Of a stretch of DNA of 64,000 bases, positions 1 to 8,889 are shown in pieces; position 1 is the first letter of the stretch; each line of letters opens with the position of its first letter. Source of the DNA: Aromatoleum bremense. GTDB lineage: Bacteria; Pseudomonadota; Gammaproteobacteria; Burkholderiales; Rhodocyclaceae. The DNA lies in assembly GCF_017894365.1 (NCBI RefSeq), contig NZ_CP059467.1, forward strand, positions 3,038,001 through 3,102,000, read 5' to 3'. A program made the position numbers and the translations under genes. Below the pieces are notes generated by a model. The model did not search any database and was not told where the DNA came from. It saw only the letters and a program-made list of their open reading frames with translations.

Positions 1-21
1 GCAGGCCTGATGGCGGCCTGC
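1..21 (-). terminator. Possible aceA terminator hairpin at window edge
   Basis: A 7-bp inverted repeat (GCAGGCC at 1-7 and GGCCTGC at 15-21) with a 7-nt loop lies 14 nt past the aceA stop codon. Any U-tract on the minus strand would fall outside the window, so termination cannot be confirmed. Confidence 0.45.
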
Positions 22-35
22 CCGAATCGAAACGA

Positions 36-1337
36 TCAGTGGAACTGTTCTTCTTCGGTCGAACCGGTCAGCGCGGTAACGCTCGAGGTGCCGCCCTGGA
101 TCACCGTCGTCACTTCGTCGAAGTAACCCGTGCCGACTTCCTGCTGGTGTGACACGAAGGTGTAGCCACGGTCGCGCGCGGCGAACTCGGGTTCCTGGAC
201 TTTCTCGACGTAAGCCGACATGCCGCGCTCCGCATAGTCCTGGGCGAGGTCGAACATGTTGTACCACATCGAATGGATACCGGCCAACGTGATGAACTGG
301 TACTTGTAGCCCATCGCGCCGAGTTCGCGCTGGAACTTGGCGATCGTTGCATCGTCGAGGTTCTTCTTCCAGTTGAACGACGGCGAGCAGTTGTAGGCCA
401 GCATCTTGCCCGGGTGCTTGGCATGCACGGCTTCGGCGAATTTGCGCGCGAACTCCAGATCCGGCGTGCCGGTTTCGCACCACACCAGATCGGCATACTC
501 AGCATAGGCGACCGCGCGGGAGATCGCCTGGTCGAGCCCCTTGTTGGTCTTGTAGAAGCCTTCAGCCGTGCGCTCGCCGGTCAGGAAGGGCTTGTCATTC
601 GCGTCGTAGTCGCTGGTCAGCAGGTCGGCTGCTTCGGCGTCGGTACGGGCGATCACCAGCGTCGGCACGCCCATGACGTCCGCGGCGAGGCGGGCGGCGA
701 GCAGCTTCTGCACGGCTTCGGCGGTCGGCACCAGCACCTTGCCGCCCATGTGGCCGCACTTCTTCACCGAGGCGAGCTGGTCTTCCCAGTGCACGCCCGC
801 GGCGCCGGCACGGATCATCGCCTTCATCAGTTCGAAAGCGTTCAGCACGCCGCCGAAACCGGCTTCGGCATCGGCAACGATCGGCGCGAAGTAGTCGACG
901 TAGCCCTTGTCGCCCTTGTTGATGTTCTTCGACCACTGGATCTGGTCGGCACGCTGGAAGGCGTTGTTGATGCGCTCGACCACCGTCGGCACCGAGTTGA
1001 CGGGGTACAGCGACTGGTCCGGGTACATCGCGGCGTACGAGTTGTTGTCGGCCGCGACCTGCCAGCCCGACAGGTAGATCGCCTTGATGCCGGCCTTGAC
1101 CTGCTGCATCGCCTGGCCACCGGTCAGCGCGCCGAGGCAATTGACGTACGGTTCGTTGTTCACAAGGTTCCACAGCTTTTCTGCACCGACGCTCGCCAAG
1201 GTGCTTTCGGGCTGGATGGAACCGCGCAGGCGGACGACATCGGCGGCAGTGTAGTTGCGCTTGATGCCTTTCCAGCGGGGGTTTTCGGCCCAGTCTTTCT
1301 CGATGGCGGCGATTTGCTGTTCGCGGGTCAGGGTCAT
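36..1337 (-). CDS. aceA: Isocitrate lyase
   Basis: Cleaves isocitrate to glyoxylate and succinate, the first step of the cytosolic glyoxylate shunt needed for growth on acetate and fatty or aromatic acids. The protein is 433 residues, normal for the bacterial short form. The signature KKCGHMGGK lies at residues 192-200, with catalytic Cys194. I chose ATG at 1337 (protein start MTLTREQQ) because it aligns with known enzymes and is preceded by AAGGAACC. An upstream in-frame extension of 52 codons is unlikely to be coding. It is transcribed alone; the nearest gene upstream is rraA, 373 bp away. A plausible promoter and palindrome lie at 1465-1509. Malate synthase is not in the window. Confidence 0.97.
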   Translation of the reverse strand: MTLTREQQIAAIEKDWAENPRWKGIKRNYTAADVVRLRGSIQPESTLASVGAEKLWNLVNNEPYVNCLGALTGGQAMQQVKAGIKAIYLSGWQVAADNNSYAAMYPDQSLYPVNSVPTVVERINNAFQRADQIQWSKNINKGDKGYVDYFAPIVADAEAGFGGVLNAFELMKAMIRAGAAGVHWEDQLASVKKCGHMGGKVLVPTAEAVQKLLAARLAADVMGVPTLVIARTDAEAADLLTSDYDANDKPFLTGERTAEGFYKTNKGLDQAISRAVAYAEYADLVWCETGTPDLEFARKFAEAVHAKHPGKMLAYNCSPSFNWKKNLDDATIAKFQRELGAMGYKYQFITLAGIHSMWYNMFDLAQDYAERGMSAYVEKVQEPEFAARDRGYTFVSHQQEVGTGYFDEVTTVIQGGTSSVTALTGSTEEEQFH

Positions 1338-1464
1338 GGCAGGTTCCTTGTTGGCTAACGATTTATGAGCGTGGAAACGTTCCTTGCGCGCGTCTATGGA
1401 TACGCCCGCGGATCGTTTCCTTTCGACGGCCGTCGTGCTGCGGAGGCGACGTCGAGTGAGAAGG

Positions 1465-1493
1465 AGTATAGGAAGGTTTTCGCTCTGCAGCAA
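1465..1493 (-). promoter_or_regulatory. Predicted aceA promoter
   Basis: On the minus strand TTGCTG (1488-1493) and TATACT (1465-1470) are separated by 17 bp. The -10 box matches consensus at 5 of 6 positions, the -35 box only at 3 of 6. Transcription would start near 1458, giving a leader of about 120 nt. Confidence 0.45.
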
Positions 1494-1497
1494 CAGG

Positions 1498-1509
1498 TCT
1501 TATATAAGA
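1498..1509. promoter_or_regulatory. 12-bp palindrome next to the aceA -35 box
   Basis: TCTTATATAAGA is a perfect palindrome placed just upstream of the predicted -35 box. It could be an operator or simply an AT-rich upstream element. The regulator is unknown. Confidence 0.35.
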
Positions 1510-1710
1510 TATAAGAAATTATTTAAGCGTTGCATTTCATATGCTTGGGCTCGATATTTTGTATCGTGGAACGACTGCCGGCGTTGTGAAATGAAACGCT
1601 GCTGCATTGCCGCAGAAAATGCGTGTTGTACAGGCCGCCCTGGATATCTGGTGAGAGCCGGCGATGAACGAAGCCGGCGCAACGCTGTACGCCGGTTTGC
1701 GGGGAATGAA

Positions 1711-2190
1711 TCAGAGCAGCGACGATTCCGAAACGACAATGCCATCCTCGTCGGCGTACACAAAATGTCCCGGTGTGAAGGTCACGCTGCCGAACGTCAC
1801 GGCGATGTCAGGGTCTCCGACGCCTTTCTTGATGCTCTTGAGCGGATGGGTGCCGAGTGCGAACAACCCCAGTTCCATCGTGCCGATCGCCTTCGAGTCG
1901 CGGATGCAGCCATACACGATGACCCCGGCCCATTGATTCTTCACGCCGAGCAGCGCCAGCTGGTCGCCGACGAGCGCGCATCGCATCGAGCCGCCGCCAT
2001 CGACGACGAGCACTTTGCCCTGGCCCGGCCCTTCGAGTGCGGTGCGCACCAGGGAGTTGTCCTCGAACACCTTGAGCGTCGTGATCTGACCGCAAAAAGC
2101 ACCGCGTCCGCCGTAGCTCCGGAACATCGGGCTGACGACTTTCACGCGGCTTTCGTGGGCATCACACAGATCGGCGGTCTGGAATTCCAT
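1711..2190 (-). CDS. rraA: RraA-family protein (RNase E regulator-like / HMG aldolase-like)
   Basis: 159 residues starting MEFQTADLCDAH, the usual length for RraA. The family includes inhibitors of RNase E and metal-dependent 4-hydroxy-4-methyl-2-oxoglutarate (oxaloacetate-decarboxylating) aldolases, which share one fold. The GDQLALLG segment followed about 20 residues later by the conserved Arg-Asp pair (GCIRDSKAI) is the family substrate and metal site. Sequence alone cannot choose between the regulatory and the aldolase role. ATG at 2190 is preceded by GAAGGAAG; a longer frame to 2271 adds non-conserved residues. It is followed downstream by aceA on the same strand after 373 bp, so co-transcription is doubtful. 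Confidence 0.85.
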   Translation of the reverse strand: MEFQTADLCDAHESRVKVVSPMFRSYGGRGAFCGQITTLKVFEDNSLVRTALEGPGQGKVLVVDGGGSMRCALVGDQLALLGVKNQWAGVIVYGCIRDSKAIGTMELGLFALGTHPLKSIKKGVGDPDIAVTFGSVTFTPGHFVYADEDGIVVSESSLL

Positions 2191-2269
2191 GCTTCTTCCT
2201 TCGTCTTGAGGTGGGAGAAAGTGTACTGTGGCGACGCCATTCACGAGCGACACCGGGTGCTGCGGGCGC

Positions 2270-2295
2270 AAAAAAAAAAGCGGCCCGCAGGCCGC
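2270..2295 (-). terminator. Rho-independent terminator of clpA
   Basis: Stem GCGGCC (2280-2285) and GGCCGC (2290-2295) with loop CGCA, followed on the minus strand by a run of about ten U (the A-run at 2270-2279). It lies 25 nt past the clpA stop codon. Confidence 0.88.
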
Positions 2296-2319
2296 CCTTC
2301 CGGAGCGCGACGAATCAAG

Positions 2320-4593
2320 TCAGGCCGTAGCCGCCTCCATCTGGTCGAAAACCAGCTTGACCTTCCCGTCCGCATCCAGATCGATGGTCACCTTGCCGCC
2401 GTTCGCCAGCCGGCCGAACAGCAACTCGTCGGCCAGTGCAGACCGGATCGTGTCCTGGATCAAGCGGGCCATCGGGCGCGCACCCATCATCGGATCGAAG
2501 CCTTCGCCGGCCAGCCATGCCTTCAACTCGTCGGTGAAATGGGCCTCGACCTTCTTCTCGTGCAACTGCGCCTCGAGCTGCATCAGGAACTTGTCGACAA
2601 CGCGCAGGATGACTTCGTTGTCGAGCGCCTTGAACGAGATCGTCGCATCGAGCCGGTTGCGGAATTCCGGCGAGAACATGCGCTTGATGTCCGCCATCTC
2701 GTCGCCCGCTTCGCGCTTGGCCGAAAAACCGATCACCGCTTTCTGCATCGACTCCGCTCCCGCATTCGTCGTCATGATCAGGATGACGTTGCGGAAGTCC
2801 GCCTGGCGGCCGTTGTTGTCCGTCAGTGTGCCGTGATCCATCACCTGCAGGAGAATGTTGTAGATGTCCGGATGCGCCTTCTCGATTTCATCGAGCAGCA
2901 GCACGCAGTGCGGCTTCTTCGTGATCGCCTCGGTGAGCAGCCCGCCCTGGTCGAACCCGACATACCCCGGCGGCGCGCCGATCAGGCGGCTGACCGCGTG
3001 GCGTTCCATGTATTCGGACATGTCGAAGCGCACCAGTTCGATGCCCATCGTGAACGCCAGTTGTCGCGCGACTTCCGTCTTGCCGACGCCGGTCGGACCG
3101 GAGAACAGGAAGCTGCCGATCGGTTTCGCCGGATTGCCCAGGCCGGAGCGCGACATCTTGATCGCCTTGGCCAGCGCGTTGATGGCCGCTTCCTGGCCGA
3201 ACACGACGTTCTTCAGGTCGCGCTCGAGGTTCATCAGCGCAGTCTTGTCGTCGTTCGACACGCTGCGCGGCGGTATCCGTGCGATCTTCGCGACGATATC
3301 CTCGATTTCGCCCTTGCCGATCAGCTTGCGCTGCTTCGATTTCGGCAGGATCCGCTGGGCCGCGCCCGCTTCATCGATGACGTCGATCGCTTTGTCCGGC
3401 AGGTGACGATCGTTGATGTAGCGCGCCGAAAGTTCTGCCGCAGAGGACAGCGCCGCCGCCGAATACTTGACGTTGTGATGTTCCTCGAAACGGCTCTTGA
3501 GGCCCTTCAGGATCTCGACCGTTTCCGCTACCGATGGCTCTGAAACATCGACTTTCTGGAAGCGCCGTGACAGCGCGTGGTCTTTCTCGAAGATCTGGCG
3601 GAACTCCGAATAGGTCGTCGCGCCGATGCACTTCAACTGCCCGGACGACAGCGCCGGCTTGAGCAGGTTCGACGCGTCGAGCGTGCCGCCCGATGCCGCC
3701 CCTGCACCGATGAGCGTATGAATCTCGTCGATGAAGAGAATCGCGTTCTGGGTTTCGCGCAGCTGCTTGAGCACGGCTTTCAGCCGCTGCTCGAAGTCGC
3801 CCCGATACTTCGTGCCCGCCAGCAACGCACCCATGTCGAGCGCATACACCTGAGCCCCCTCGAGGATCTCGGGAATCCGCCCTTCGATGATCCGCCGCGC
3901 CAGGCCTTCCGCAATCGCAGTCTTGCCGACACCCGCTTCGCCGACCAGCAAGGGGTTGTTCTTGCGCCGGCGGCATAGCGTCTGGATGACGCGCTCGAGC
4001 TCCCGGTCGCGTCCGATCAGGGGGTCGATCTTGCCGACCAGTGCCTGCTGGTTGAGATTTTGCGTGTAATTCTCGAGTGCGCCGCCCGGTTGTGCCGTTT
4101 CCGTCTCCTGCTCGCCTTGTTCGGACTCGTTGCGTCCCGGTGCATTCGCACCTTGCTGGGGCGCCTTCGCAATGCCGTGCGAAATGAAGTTGACGACGTC
4201 CAGTCGCGAAATATTCTGCCGCTGGAGGAAGTACACAGCGTGCGAATCCTTCTCGCCGAAAATGGCGACCAGGACGTTCGCGCCGGTGACTTCCTTTTTG
4301 CCCGACGACTGGACGTGCAGTATCGCGCGCTGGATGACGCGCTGGAATCCGAGCGTCGGCTGCGTATCGATCTCGTCCGCGCCTTCGACCCTCGGAGTGT
4401 GTTCGTTGATGAAAGTCGTCAATTCCCGCCGTAGTTCATCGACGTTTGCGGCGCACGCGCGCAAGACTTCGGCGGCCGACGGATTGTCGAGCAGCGCCAG
4501 CAGCAGATGTTCAACAGTGATGAACTCGTGCCGCTTCTGTCGCGCCTCGACAAAGGCCATGTGCAGACTGACTTCAAGTTCCTGCGCGATCAT
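2320..4593 (-). CDS. clpA: ATP-dependent Clp protease ATP-binding subunit ClpA
   Basis: Hexameric AAA+ unfoldase that feeds substrates to the ClpP peptidase in the cytosol. 757 residues, against 758 in E. coli. It has an N-terminal Clp-N repeat domain that binds ClpS, a first AAA+ module with Walker A GEAGVGKT (218-225) and Walker B ILFIDEIH, and a second module with Walker A GPTGVGKT (499-506) and LLLDEIEKAHPD. The segment AVIGFSAKREAG supplies the IGF-type loop that docks on ClpP. ATG at 4593 gives the conserved start MIAQELEVSLH. It begins two nucleotides after the clpS stop codon, so the pair is almost certainly co-transcribed and translationally coupled. clpP is not in the window. Confidence 0.97.
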   Translation of the reverse strand: MIAQELEVSLHMAFVEARQKRHEFITVEHLLLALLDNPSAAEVLRACAANVDELRRELTTFINEHTPRVEGADEIDTQPTLGFQRVIQRAILHVQSSGKKEVTGANVLVAIFGEKDSHAVYFLQRQNISRLDVVNFISHGIAKAPQQGANAPGRNESEQGEQETETAQPGGALENYTQNLNQQALVGKIDPLIGRDRELERVIQTLCRRRKNNPLLVGEAGVGKTAIAEGLARRIIEGRIPEILEGAQVYALDMGALLAGTKYRGDFEQRLKAVLKQLRETQNAILFIDEIHTLIGAGAASGGTLDASNLLKPALSSGQLKCIGATTYSEFRQIFEKDHALSRRFQKVDVSEPSVAETVEILKGLKSRFEEHHNVKYSAAALSSAAELSARYINDRHLPDKAIDVIDEAGAAQRILPKSKQRKLIGKGEIEDIVAKIARIPPRSVSNDDKTALMNLERDLKNVVFGQEAAINALAKAIKMSRSGLGNPAKPIGSFLFSGPTGVGKTEVARQLAFTMGIELVRFDMSEYMERHAVSRLIGAPPGYVGFDQGGLLTEAITKKPHCVLLLDEIEKAHPDIYNILLQVMDHGTLTDNNGRQADFRNVILIMTTNAGAESMQKAVIGFSAKREAGDEMADIKRMFSPEFRNRLDATISFKALDNEVILRVVDKFLMQLEAQLHEKKVEAHFTDELKAWLAGEGFDPMMGARPMARLIQDTIRSALADELLFGRLANGGKVTIDLDADGKVKLVFDQMEAATA

Positions 4594-4595
4594 TC

Positions 4596-4904
4596 TCAAT
4601 TTTCCTCCATCACGCACGCCAGCGGATGCTGGTGCTGCCGGGCAAAGGCGACGACCTGTTCGACCTTGGTCGCGGCGACGTCCTTCGGAAAAACGCCGCA
4701 CACCCCCATGCCTTCTCTGTGGACTTGGAGCATGACCCGTGTCGCCCGTTCGCGGTCCATGCCAAAAAATTTCTGCAGCACGACTATGACGAAATCCATC
4801 GGCGTGAAATCGTCGTTGAGCAGTAGCACCTTGTAAAGTGGCGGCGGTTTGGTGCGAGTTTGCTCCGCCTCGAGTAAAAACTCGTCCTGCTTTTGAGTAG
4901 CCAT
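4596..4904 (-). CDS. clpS: ATP-dependent Clp protease adaptor ClpS
   Basis: 102-residue adaptor that delivers N-end-rule substrates to ClpA. The core [15 protein letters not shown] and the helix around [15 protein letters not shown] form the N-degron pocket and ClpA-binding surface. The flexible N-terminal arm ([19 protein letters not shown]) inserts into ClpA. ATG at 4904 matches family starts; another ATG three codons upstream (4913) is possible. No good Shine-Dalgarno sequence precedes either one. First gene of clpS-clpA. Confidence 0.95.
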   Translation of the reverse strand: MATQKQDEFLLEAEQTRTKPPPLYKVLLLNDDFTPMDFVIVVLQKFFGMDRERATRVMLQVHREGMGVCGVFPKDVAATKVEQVVAFARQHQHPLACVMEEN

Positions 4905-5310
4905 GCGGTTCATTCTAATGAAGTCGAGGCAGAGTGCAACATGCCACCGGGAGAGTAAAAACGGCCTGTACGACGGCGAAAAAGCGATGCGAGCGCTGTT
5001 GCGTTGCAAGAACGGCTCCCGGGAGCTCCGGTCAGCTTCATTTCACGGGGGGCGTCGTTGTGCGGTGAGAGGGGAGTGCGGGAATTGATGCGATGCAAAA
5101 AACCGCTCCCCTACGAAACTCTTGACGCTGTTCGCGCAAATGCGTAAAAGCAGGATCGTGCGAAATGCAAAGCTAAACGCGATGGTTCTGCACGTTTTGG
5201 CTGTTTGCGCAGTCCGATTTGGCTTTACCGGCTCCGTTTTGTCACGCATTCATGCACTAAAGGGGTGGTTTCCTGCATCGTTTTAAGCAATTTTGAAGGA
5301 TTACGGCAAC
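4905..5310. other. Divergent intergenic region clpS / cold-shock gene
   Basis: 406 bp with no supported gene. It must hold the clpSA promoter on the minus strand. On the plus strand it carries the predicted cold-shock promoter and its long untranslated leader. An imperfect GGGGAG/CTCCCC inverted repeat sits near 5070-5115. Confidence 0.55.
5122..5150 (+). promoter_or_regulatory. Predicted cold-shock gene promoter
   Basis: TTGACG (5122-5127) and TAAAAG (5145-5150) are spaced by exactly 17 bp. Transcription from about 5157 would leave a leader of about 150 nt before the ATG, the arrangement typical of thermoregulated csp mRNAs. Confidence 0.5.
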
Positions 5311-5514
5311 ATGGCAACTGGTACCGTCAAGTGGTTCAATGACTCGAAGGGCTTCGGCTTCATTACTCCGGACGATGGCAGCGAGGATCTCTTCGCGCAC
5401 TTTTCCGCGATCAATATGAACGGGTTCAAGACGTTGAAGGAAGGGGAGAAGGTTTCCTTCGAAGTTACCCAGGGTCCGAAGGGCAAACAGGCCTCTAACA
5501 TCCAGAAGGCCTGA
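5311..5514 (+). CDS. Cold-shock protein, CspA family
   Basis: 67-residue single cold-shock domain (OB fold) that binds single-stranded RNA and DNA and acts as an RNA chaperone. RNP1 (KGFGFI) and RNP2 (LFAHF) are both intact. ATG at 5311 is preceded by GAAGGA with 10-nt spacing; the in-frame codon six codons upstream lacks support. It stands alone between a long leader and a strong stem-loop. The paralogue type (CspA-like or CspD-like) cannot be decided by sequence; the length fits CspA. Confidence 0.96.
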   Translation: MATGTVKWFNDSKGFGFITPDDGSEDLFAHFSAINMNGFKTLKEGEKVSFEVTQGPKGKQASNIQKA

Positions 5515-5568
5515 TAGTCCTGGCAATCCGGCACGCTGAATCACTGTCGCGGGACGGGTTCCAGAAAG

Positions 5569-5602
5569 CAAGAGGCCGCCGGAGCGATCCGGCGGCCTCT
5601 TG
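5569..5602. terminator. Strong stem-loop between csp and rpmG
   Basis: A perfect 14-bp stem (CAAGAGGCCGCCGG at 5569-5582 and its complement at 5589-5602) with loop AGCGAT separates the converging csp and rpmG genes. T-tracts on either side are weak. It probably terminates csp, and possibly rpmG in the other direction. Confidence 0.7.
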
Positions 5603-5651
5603 CTGCTTGTGGGAGCGAAACGCCCTGTGCGGGCATCGCTCGCCGAGCATA

Positions 5652-5819
5652 TCACTTTAGCTTGATTTCCTTGTACAGCACGTGCTTGCGTACGACCGGA
5701 TCGTACTTGTTGAACTCAAGCTTGTTCGGGGTGGTGCGCTTGTTCTTGGATGTCGTATAGAAGTGACCGGTACCTGCGGTCGACTCCAGCTTGATTTTTT
5801 CGCGGGCGCCTTTGGCCAT
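5652..5819 (-). CDS. rpmG: 50S ribosomal protein L33
   Basis: 55-residue basic ribosomal protein of the large subunit, beginning [14 protein letters not shown] and ending YKEIKLK. The segment [17 protein letters not shown] is the family core. It lacks the CxxC zinc-binding pairs of the C+ paralogues, so it is the zinc-independent form common in proteobacteria. It lies 40 nt downstream of rpmB, the usual rpmB-rpmG operon. Confidence 0.95.
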   Translation of the reverse strand: MAKGAREKIKLESTAGTGHFYTTSKNKRTTPNKLEFNKYDPVVRKHVLYKEIKLK

Positions 5820-5859
5820 GTGAGTCTCCGTACGTTTGCTTCAGTTGCGTGGCGAGACG

Positions 5860-6096
5860 TCAGACCTTCTCGCCGCGGGCGCGAAGTTCGGAGACGACCA
5901 CGTCGATGCCTTTCTTGTCGATCGTGCGCAAGGCGGCATTGGAAACGCGCAGGCGGATCCAGCGGTTTTCGGATTCGCTCCAGAATCTGCGGTTTTGCAG
6001 GTTCGGCAGGAAGCGGCGCTTGGTTTTGTTATTAGCGTGGGAAACGTTGTTTCCCACCATCGGTGCTTTACCGGTCACTTGACAGACGCGAGCCAT
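5860..6096 (-). CDS. rpmB: 50S ribosomal protein L28
   Basis: 78-residue large-subunit protein, starting [12 protein letters not shown] with the conserved [20 protein letters not shown] core and ending [11 protein letters not shown]. First gene of rpmB-rpmG on the minus strand, divergent from tsaD. Length and both termini match betaproteobacterial L28. Confidence 0.97.
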   Translation of the reverse strand: MARVCQVTGKAPMVGNNVSHANNKTKRRFLPNLQNRRFWSESENRWIRLRVSNAALRTIDKKGIDVVVSELRARGEKV

Positions 6097-6242
6097 ACGA
6101 TGCTCCAGGGAGTTCGGATTTCGGAAAACCTCGGATGGTATCGCAGAAGCCCGGGAGGGCGCAAGAAATCAAAATAGAGTGCATGCCGGACGGGCCGTTA
6201 GAATAGGCGCCTGTGCGAACGTGCCGTCCAAATGGTGGGGTG

Positions 6243-7271
6243 ATGAAAGTACTGGGAATCGAGACTTCTTGCGACGAAACGGGCGTGGCGATCTTCGACA
6301 CTGCGGCCGGTTTGCTGGGGCATTGCGTCCACACGCAGATCGCGCTGCATGCCGCATACGGCGGCGTGGTCCCGGAGCTGGCGTCGCGCGATCACATCCG
6401 CCGCCTGCCGCTGCTGGTGAGGCAGACGCTGGATGCGGCCGGCTGCGAGCTGTCGCAACTCGATGCGATTGCCTACACGGCGGGACCGGGGCTTGCCGGT
6501 GCGCTGCTCGTCGGCGCGAGCTTCGCCGAGTCGCTGGGACTGGCGCTCGGTGCACCGGTTTTGCCCATTCACCATCTCGAGGGCCACCTGCTGTCCCCAT
6601 TGCTCGCCGCCGATCCGCCGGCGTTTCCGTTTGTCGCGTTGCTCGTGTCAGGTGGCCATACTCAGTTGATGGGGGTGACGGGGGTGGGGGAATATGCCCT
6701 GCTCGGAGAGTCGGTGGACGATGCGGCCGGAGAGGCGTTCGACAAGACGGCCAAGCTCCTCGGCCTCGGCTACCCCGGCGGGCCGCAACTGGCCGCCTTG
6801 GCAGAGTGTGGGCAAACGGGCCGTTTTCGCCTGCCGCGTCCGATGCTGCGTTCGGGCGATCTCGACTTCAGCTTCAGCGGGCTCAAGACCGCGGTCCTCA
6901 ACGTCGTGTCGGCGCCCACCTGGCGGGCCGAGGATGTGGCTGACCTGGCGGCGGATTTCCAGGCAGCGGTGGTCGAGGTGCTGTGCGCGAAGGCGCTGCG
7001 TGCGCTCGAGCAGACCGGGTTGTCCCGCCTCGTTGTGGCCGGCGGGGTGGGGGCCAATCGCCACCTGCGTGAGCGACTCGACGCGTCGACGCGGCGCAAG
7101 GGCTGGCGCGTGTATTACCCGGAACCCGAACTGTGCACCGATAACGGCGCGATGATCGCGTTCGCCGGCGCGCTGCGCGCCGCTGCCGGGCAGTGCGGGG
7201 GCGAAACTCCGGCGGTGCGGGTGTTTCCTCGCTGGCCTCTGGCCGAACTGCACTCACCCGTCCGGGCGTGA
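6243..7271 (+). CDS. tsaD: tRNA N6-threonylcarbamoyladenosine synthase catalytic subunit TsaD
   Basis: Transfers the threonylcarbamoyl group from TC-AMP to A37 of tRNAs that read ANN codons, acting with TsaB and TsaE in the cytosol. 342 residues with an ASKHA fold: N-terminal [14 protein letters not shown], metal-binding [17 protein letters not shown], and [15 protein letters not shown] near the C-terminus. ATG at 6243 gives the conserved start MKVLGIETS; ten upstream in-frame codons are not conserved. Divergent from rpmB and convergent with plsY. tsaB, tsaC and tsaE are not in the window. Confidence 0.96.
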   Translation: MKVLGIETSCDETGVAIFDTAAGLLGHCVHTQIALHAAYGGVVPELASRDHIRRLPLLVRQTLDAAGCELSQLDAIAYTAGPGLAGALLVGASFAESLGLALGAPVLPIHHLEGHLLSPLLAADPPAFPFVALLVSGGHTQLMGVTGVGEYALLGESVDDAAGEAFDKTAKLLGLGYPGGPQLAALAECGQTGRFRLPRPMLRSGDLDFSFSGLKTAVLNVVSAPTWRAEDVADLAADFQAAVVEVLCAKALRALEQTGLSRLVVAGGVGANRHLRERLDASTRRKGWRVYYPEPELCTDNGAMIAFAGALRAAAGQCGGETPAVRVFPRWPLAELHSPVRA

Positions 7272-7327
7272 GCGAGCGGCGGCCGGCGATTGCGCCAGCG
7301 CAGGATGTGCATTGCTGCGCCTCGGGG

Positions 7328-7921
7328 TCAGCTCTTGCTTGCGCCGATCTTGCTTTCGGATCCGTTCATCAGTTTTCGTATGTTCGGCGCGTGGCGCCAG
7401 ACCAGAATGCCGGCGATCAGCGCGAGCACGGCGACCGTCGGGGTGGCGCCCAGCAGGACGGCGCCGGAAATGGGCGTGATCACCGCAGCGGACAGCGCCG
7501 CCGCCGAAGAGTAGCGGGTGAGGATCGCCACCGCGAGCCATACGAGGAGCGCGCTGAGTGCGACCCAGGCATTGATTCCGGCAAGTACGCCCAGCGCGGT
7601 CGCAACGCCCTTGCCGCCTCGGAAGCGCAGGAACACGCTGAACACATGGCCCAGAAACGCGGCCAACCCAGCCAGTGCTGCTTCGACCGGTGAAAAACCC
7701 AGCTTCGCAGCGCCCCACACCGCGAGCCATCCCTTGGCGCAGTCGCCGACCAGGGTCAGCAGCGCCGCGGCCTTGTTGCCGCTGCGCAGGACATTGGTCG
7801 CCCCGGGGTTGCCCGAACCGTAGCGGCGGGGGTCCGCAAGTCCGAACAGGCGGCTCGACACGATGGCGAACGGTGTCGAGCCGAGTACGTACGCTGCGAG
7901 CAATAACAGGAGGAAATTCAT
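7328..7921 (-). CDS. plsY: Acyl-phosphate:glycerol-3-phosphate acyltransferase PlsY
   Basis: Inner-membrane enzyme that acylates sn-glycerol 3-phosphate from acyl-phosphate, the first committed step of phospholipid synthesis. 197 residues with about five hydrophobic segments. The glycine-rich motifs GSGNPGATN, FRGGKGVATALG and the late polar loop WRHAPNIRKLMNGSE are diagnostic. ATG at 7921 follows an AGGTGAAAAAA stretch. It is divergent from folB with only 41 bp between starts, so the promoters overlap. It does not share an operon with plsX here. Confidence 0.95.
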   Translation of the reverse strand: MNFLLLLLAAYVLGSTPFAIVSSRLFGLADPRRYGSGNPGATNVLRSGNKAAALLTLVGDCAKGWLAVWGAAKLGFSPVEAALAGLAAFLGHVFSVFLRFRGGKGVATALGVLAGINAWVALSALLVWLAVAILTRYSSAAALSAAVITPISGAVLLGATPTVAVLALIAGILVWRHAPNIRKLMNGSESKIGASKS

Positions 7922-7962
7922 TTTTTCACCTAGAATTGCCGGAATTCTAATCGGGAAACAGC

Positions 7963-8340
7963 ATGGATTTCATCTTTATCGAGGAGTTGCGGGTGCAGGC
8001 CTGGGTGGGCATCTATCCCCGTGAAAAGGCGGCGCCCCAGCCGGTCGAACTGAATCTGACTTTCGGCGTGCCGGATTCCGCTGCCGAAAATGACGACATT
8101 GCGGGGACCATCAACTACGCGGATGTGATCGAACGAATCCGGAAGGAATTGGCCGAACGCCATTTCAATCTGATCGAGACGCTCGGAGAATTCGTCGTGA
8201 AGCTGCTATTCGACGAATTCGGCGCACCGTGGGTCAAGATCCGCATCGCGAAGATCGGCGTGAAGAAAGGCGTGCGTCGCGTCGGCGTGTATATCCAGCG
8301 TGGACGCGAAGGGATCCCGCTCCCGGCCACTGCAATCTGA
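7963..8340 (+). CDS. folB: Dihydroneopterin aldolase
   Basis: Converts 7,8-dihydroneopterin to 6-hydroxymethyl-dihydropterin and glycolaldehyde in folate synthesis. 125 residues, the usual size. MDFIFIEELRVQAWVGIYPREK carries the substrate-site Glu, TINYADVIERI the mid-domain helix, and KIGVKKGVRRVGV the catalytic Lys region. The C-terminus matches betaproteobacterial homologues. It has its own promoter in the short gap with plsY. Two further folate-linked genes, folA and thyA, occur about 30 kb away. Confidence 0.92.
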   Translation: MDFIFIEELRVQAWVGIYPREKAAPQPVELNLTFGVPDSAAENDDIAGTINYADVIERIRKELAERHFNLIETLGEFVVKLLFDEFGAPWVKIRIAKIGVKKGVRRVGVYIQRGREGIPLPATAI

Positions 8341-8382
8341 ACAGTGGCTGTGACGCGCTCGTTCAAGAGGCGCCACGACGGG

Positions 8383-8751
8383 TTATTTTTCGGCAGCGAT
8401 CTCGAGCTCCACGAGGGGCTTGTCCTGGGCAAGCCAGTCCACCACCCAGTGCGGCTTCCTGCCGCGCCCGCTCCAGCTGATCGCAGGATTTTCCGGGTGA
8501 CGGTACTTTGCCGGAATGGGGTTGGTTTTCTTGGCCGCGGGTTTCGTTTTCCGCTTGCCGGGGCTGCGCTTGTCTTCGCTCGCCGGGGCGCTTCCGATAA
8601 GGTCACTGAGCGACAGACCTTCGTCCGCTGCCATCTTCTGCATTTTCTTGATCAGTTCGCGGCGCGTGTTATCGCTACGCCGACGGATTTCCGTTTCTAC
8701 CTTTGATTGCAAGCGCCGCAATTCGGTCAGCGACAAAGTGGCCAGGTCCAT
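8383..8751 (-). CDS. H-NS-family nucleoid protein
   Basis: 122-residue DNA-binding protein of the H-NS/BpH3 type found in betaproteobacteria. The N-terminal 60 residues are a predicted coiled-coil oligomerisation region (LTELRRLQSKVETEIRRR). A basic Lys/Pro linker (SPGKRKTKPAAKK) follows, then a C-terminal domain with SWSGRGRKPHWV, which contains the conserved RGR-like minor-groove hook. Such proteins bind AT-rich DNA and silence acquired genes. The upstream 90 bp (8790-8880) are AT-rich, so autoregulation is plausible. No functional partner is adjacent. Confidence 0.88.
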   Translation of the reverse strand: MDLATLSLTELRRLQSKVETEIRRRSDNTRRELIKKMQKMAADEGLSLSDLIGSAPASEDKRSPGKRKTKPAAKKTNPIPAKYRHPENPAISWSGRGRKPHWVVDWLAQDKPLVELEIAAEK

Positions 8752-8889
8752 GGTTTCTCCAGATATCGGGGGTTCGTTCGTTATGACGACAATGGATCGG
8801 GGATAAAACGCAAAAATGCATACCCATGATCATTGCTAATTATTTTGCCAGTAAATCCGGAGAATTAAAACGTTGCGGACGAATGCGGC

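Larger units (their letters stand above)
1338..1710. other. Intergenic region upstream of aceA
   Basis: 373 bp without a convincing gene. The part at about 1495-1570 is strikingly AT-rich for this chromosome and contains the candidate aceA promoter and a 12-bp palindrome. Short open frames here have no recognisable protein features and overlap the regulatory region. Confidence 0.6.

Noticed and set aside
273..1358. Long plus-strand frame of 361 codons opposite aceA
   Set aside because: It is the antisense shadow of isocitrate lyase in GC-rich DNA, shows no protein features, and aceA is unmistakable.
1384..3543. 719-codon plus-strand frame running opposite rraA and clpA
   Set aside because: Arg/His-rich shadow without domain features. 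The real genes lie on the other strand.
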